From NCBI GenBank assembly GCA_021780705.1, contig JAJXYG010000252.1, positions 1,669-7,525 on the forward strand: a DNA stretch of 5,857 bases. The letters are read 5' to 3'. Shown piece by piece: positions 5,369 through 5,857 of the stretch (the first letter of the stretch is position 1; the number at the start of each line of letters is the position of its first letter). The notes under the pieces were generated by a model that made no database searches, was not told the origin of the DNA, and saw only the letters and a program-made list of their open reading frames with translations. The DNA comes from Bacteroidota bacterium (GTDB lineage Bacteria > Bacteroidota > Bacteroidia > Chitinophagales > Chitinophagaceae). A program made the translations under genes and the position numbers.

Positions 5369-5857
5369 TTATTTGAAATGGATCAAAATGCCGCCAATTA
5401 CCTGAAGTCCATAGACCGGATAATTGTTCCATCTTTCATATTTGCTGTTGAGCACATTATCAAAATCCACCCAGGCACTAAAGCGGTTCGTGATCTTGAA
5501 CTCTCCTCCCAGGCTAAGGTCCGTTCCACCTGCCAAGATCTTTTCTGCTCCATTTTTCAGGAGGGCTTTCGCTCCAGAAAAAGCTACCAGGTCTGCTTTG
5601 ACCATTAATTGCTTGAAAGCAAACCACCGCATGGAACTGGTAAATTGCAGGGGGATTAATTCCCAGGCTTTCGCATTGTCATGTAGCCCGGTGTAGGTAT
5701 TCATGTCCAGAGCAGCGGTCAGGCTGAATTTATCCTGGTTGATAAAATTCATGTCGCCGTGGATTTGAAAGTTATTGATGTTGCTTTCATTTTTTATATA
5801 AAAGCTTTTGCCATTCAGGCTATCGTTGATAAACAAGGGCATGTTCTTGTAGTCGAT
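5369..5857 (-). CDS. Partial: C-terminus of a TonB-dependent-receptor-like outer-membrane beta-barrel
   Basis: The frame is open to the right edge of the window (first visible codons I D Y K N), so only the last 162 residues are seen. They alternate polar and hydrophobic/aromatic residues in short strands separated by turns. Examples are FQIHGDMNFIN, FSLTAALDMN, SSMRWFAFKQLMVKADLVAFSG, TDLSLGGEFKITNRFSAWVDFDNVLNSKYERWNNYP and finally GLQVIGGILIHFK. The segment FSAWVDFDNVLNSKYERW followed by Y-P-V and a closing strand ending in an aromatic residue is typical of the last two strands of Bacteroidota TonB-dependent receptors (compare the common N-L-F-N-x-x-Y pattern). It should sit in the outer membrane. 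The plug domain, any carboxypeptidase-like domain and the ligand class lie outside the window, so the substrate is unknown. A TonB-independent barrel is the alternative. The gene runs toward the HU-like gene, 275 bases away on the same strand. Confidence 0.75.
   Translation of the reverse strand: MDYKNMPLFINDSLNGKSFYIKNESNINNFQIHGDMNFINQDKFSLTAALDMNTYTGLHDNAKAWELIPLQFTSSMRWFAFKQLMVKADLVAFSGAKALLKNGAEKILAGGTDLSLGGEFKITNRFSAWVDFDNVLNSKYERWNNYPVYGLQVIGGILIHFK

Noticed and set aside
5148..5405. 85-codon plus-strand frame with several cysteines (CSHCPTFKC) as a possible small metal-binding protein
   Set aside because: It overlaps the 3' end of the receptor gene in antisense, and the rest of its composition is not protein-like. 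The cysteine cluster looks accidental.

Overview
The window looks like a chromosomal piece of a Bacteroidota genome, most probably a Chitinophagaceae-type organism. The grounds are: AT-rich gaps around moderately GC coding regions; start codons without clear Shine-Dalgarno sequences; an HU-like membrane protein of a type I associate with that family; and the C-terminus of a Bacteroidota-style TonB-dependent outer-membrane barrel. The taxonomic call is inference from protein style, not from a marker gene. No RNA gene, CRISPR array, insertion sequence or phage gene is visible.

Left part (1-1501), all on the minus strand. The left edge cuts a gene after its first 15 codons, which look like the start of an export signal. 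Next comes a small secreted protein of unknown function (147-539). Then comes an esterase of the alpha/beta-hydrolase fold (671-1492) with a GFSMGG nucleophile elbow and a dockerin/EF-hand-like calcium loop close to the predicted catalytic acid.

Middle (1682-3777), plus strand. An ATP-grasp ligase (1682-2635) and a YbdK-type carboxylate-amine ligase of the GCS2 / glutamine-synthetase fold (2665-3777) are 29 bases apart and almost certainly form one transcription unit. The esterase is transcribed divergently from a 180-base gap. Two unrelated amide-bond-forming ATP-dependent ligases beside a hydrolase is the most interesting feature of the window. By analogy with amidoligase gene neighbourhoods it suggests a small pathway that makes, and perhaps trims or releases, a peptide-like or gamma-glutamyl-like metabolite. 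The substrate and product cannot be read from sequence.

Right part (3778-5857). A 299-base AT-rich gap precedes a short conserved-looking protein of unknown function (4077-4400). Its stop codon lies in a strong 9-bp hairpin that probably ends transcription between it and the converging gene at 4464-5093. That minus-strand gene encodes a tandem HU-like (CCDC81-type) protein with a single C-terminal membrane helix but no SPOR domain. Further upstream on the minus strand, the right edge cuts an outer-membrane beta-barrel receptor whose last 162 residues are visible (5369-5857).
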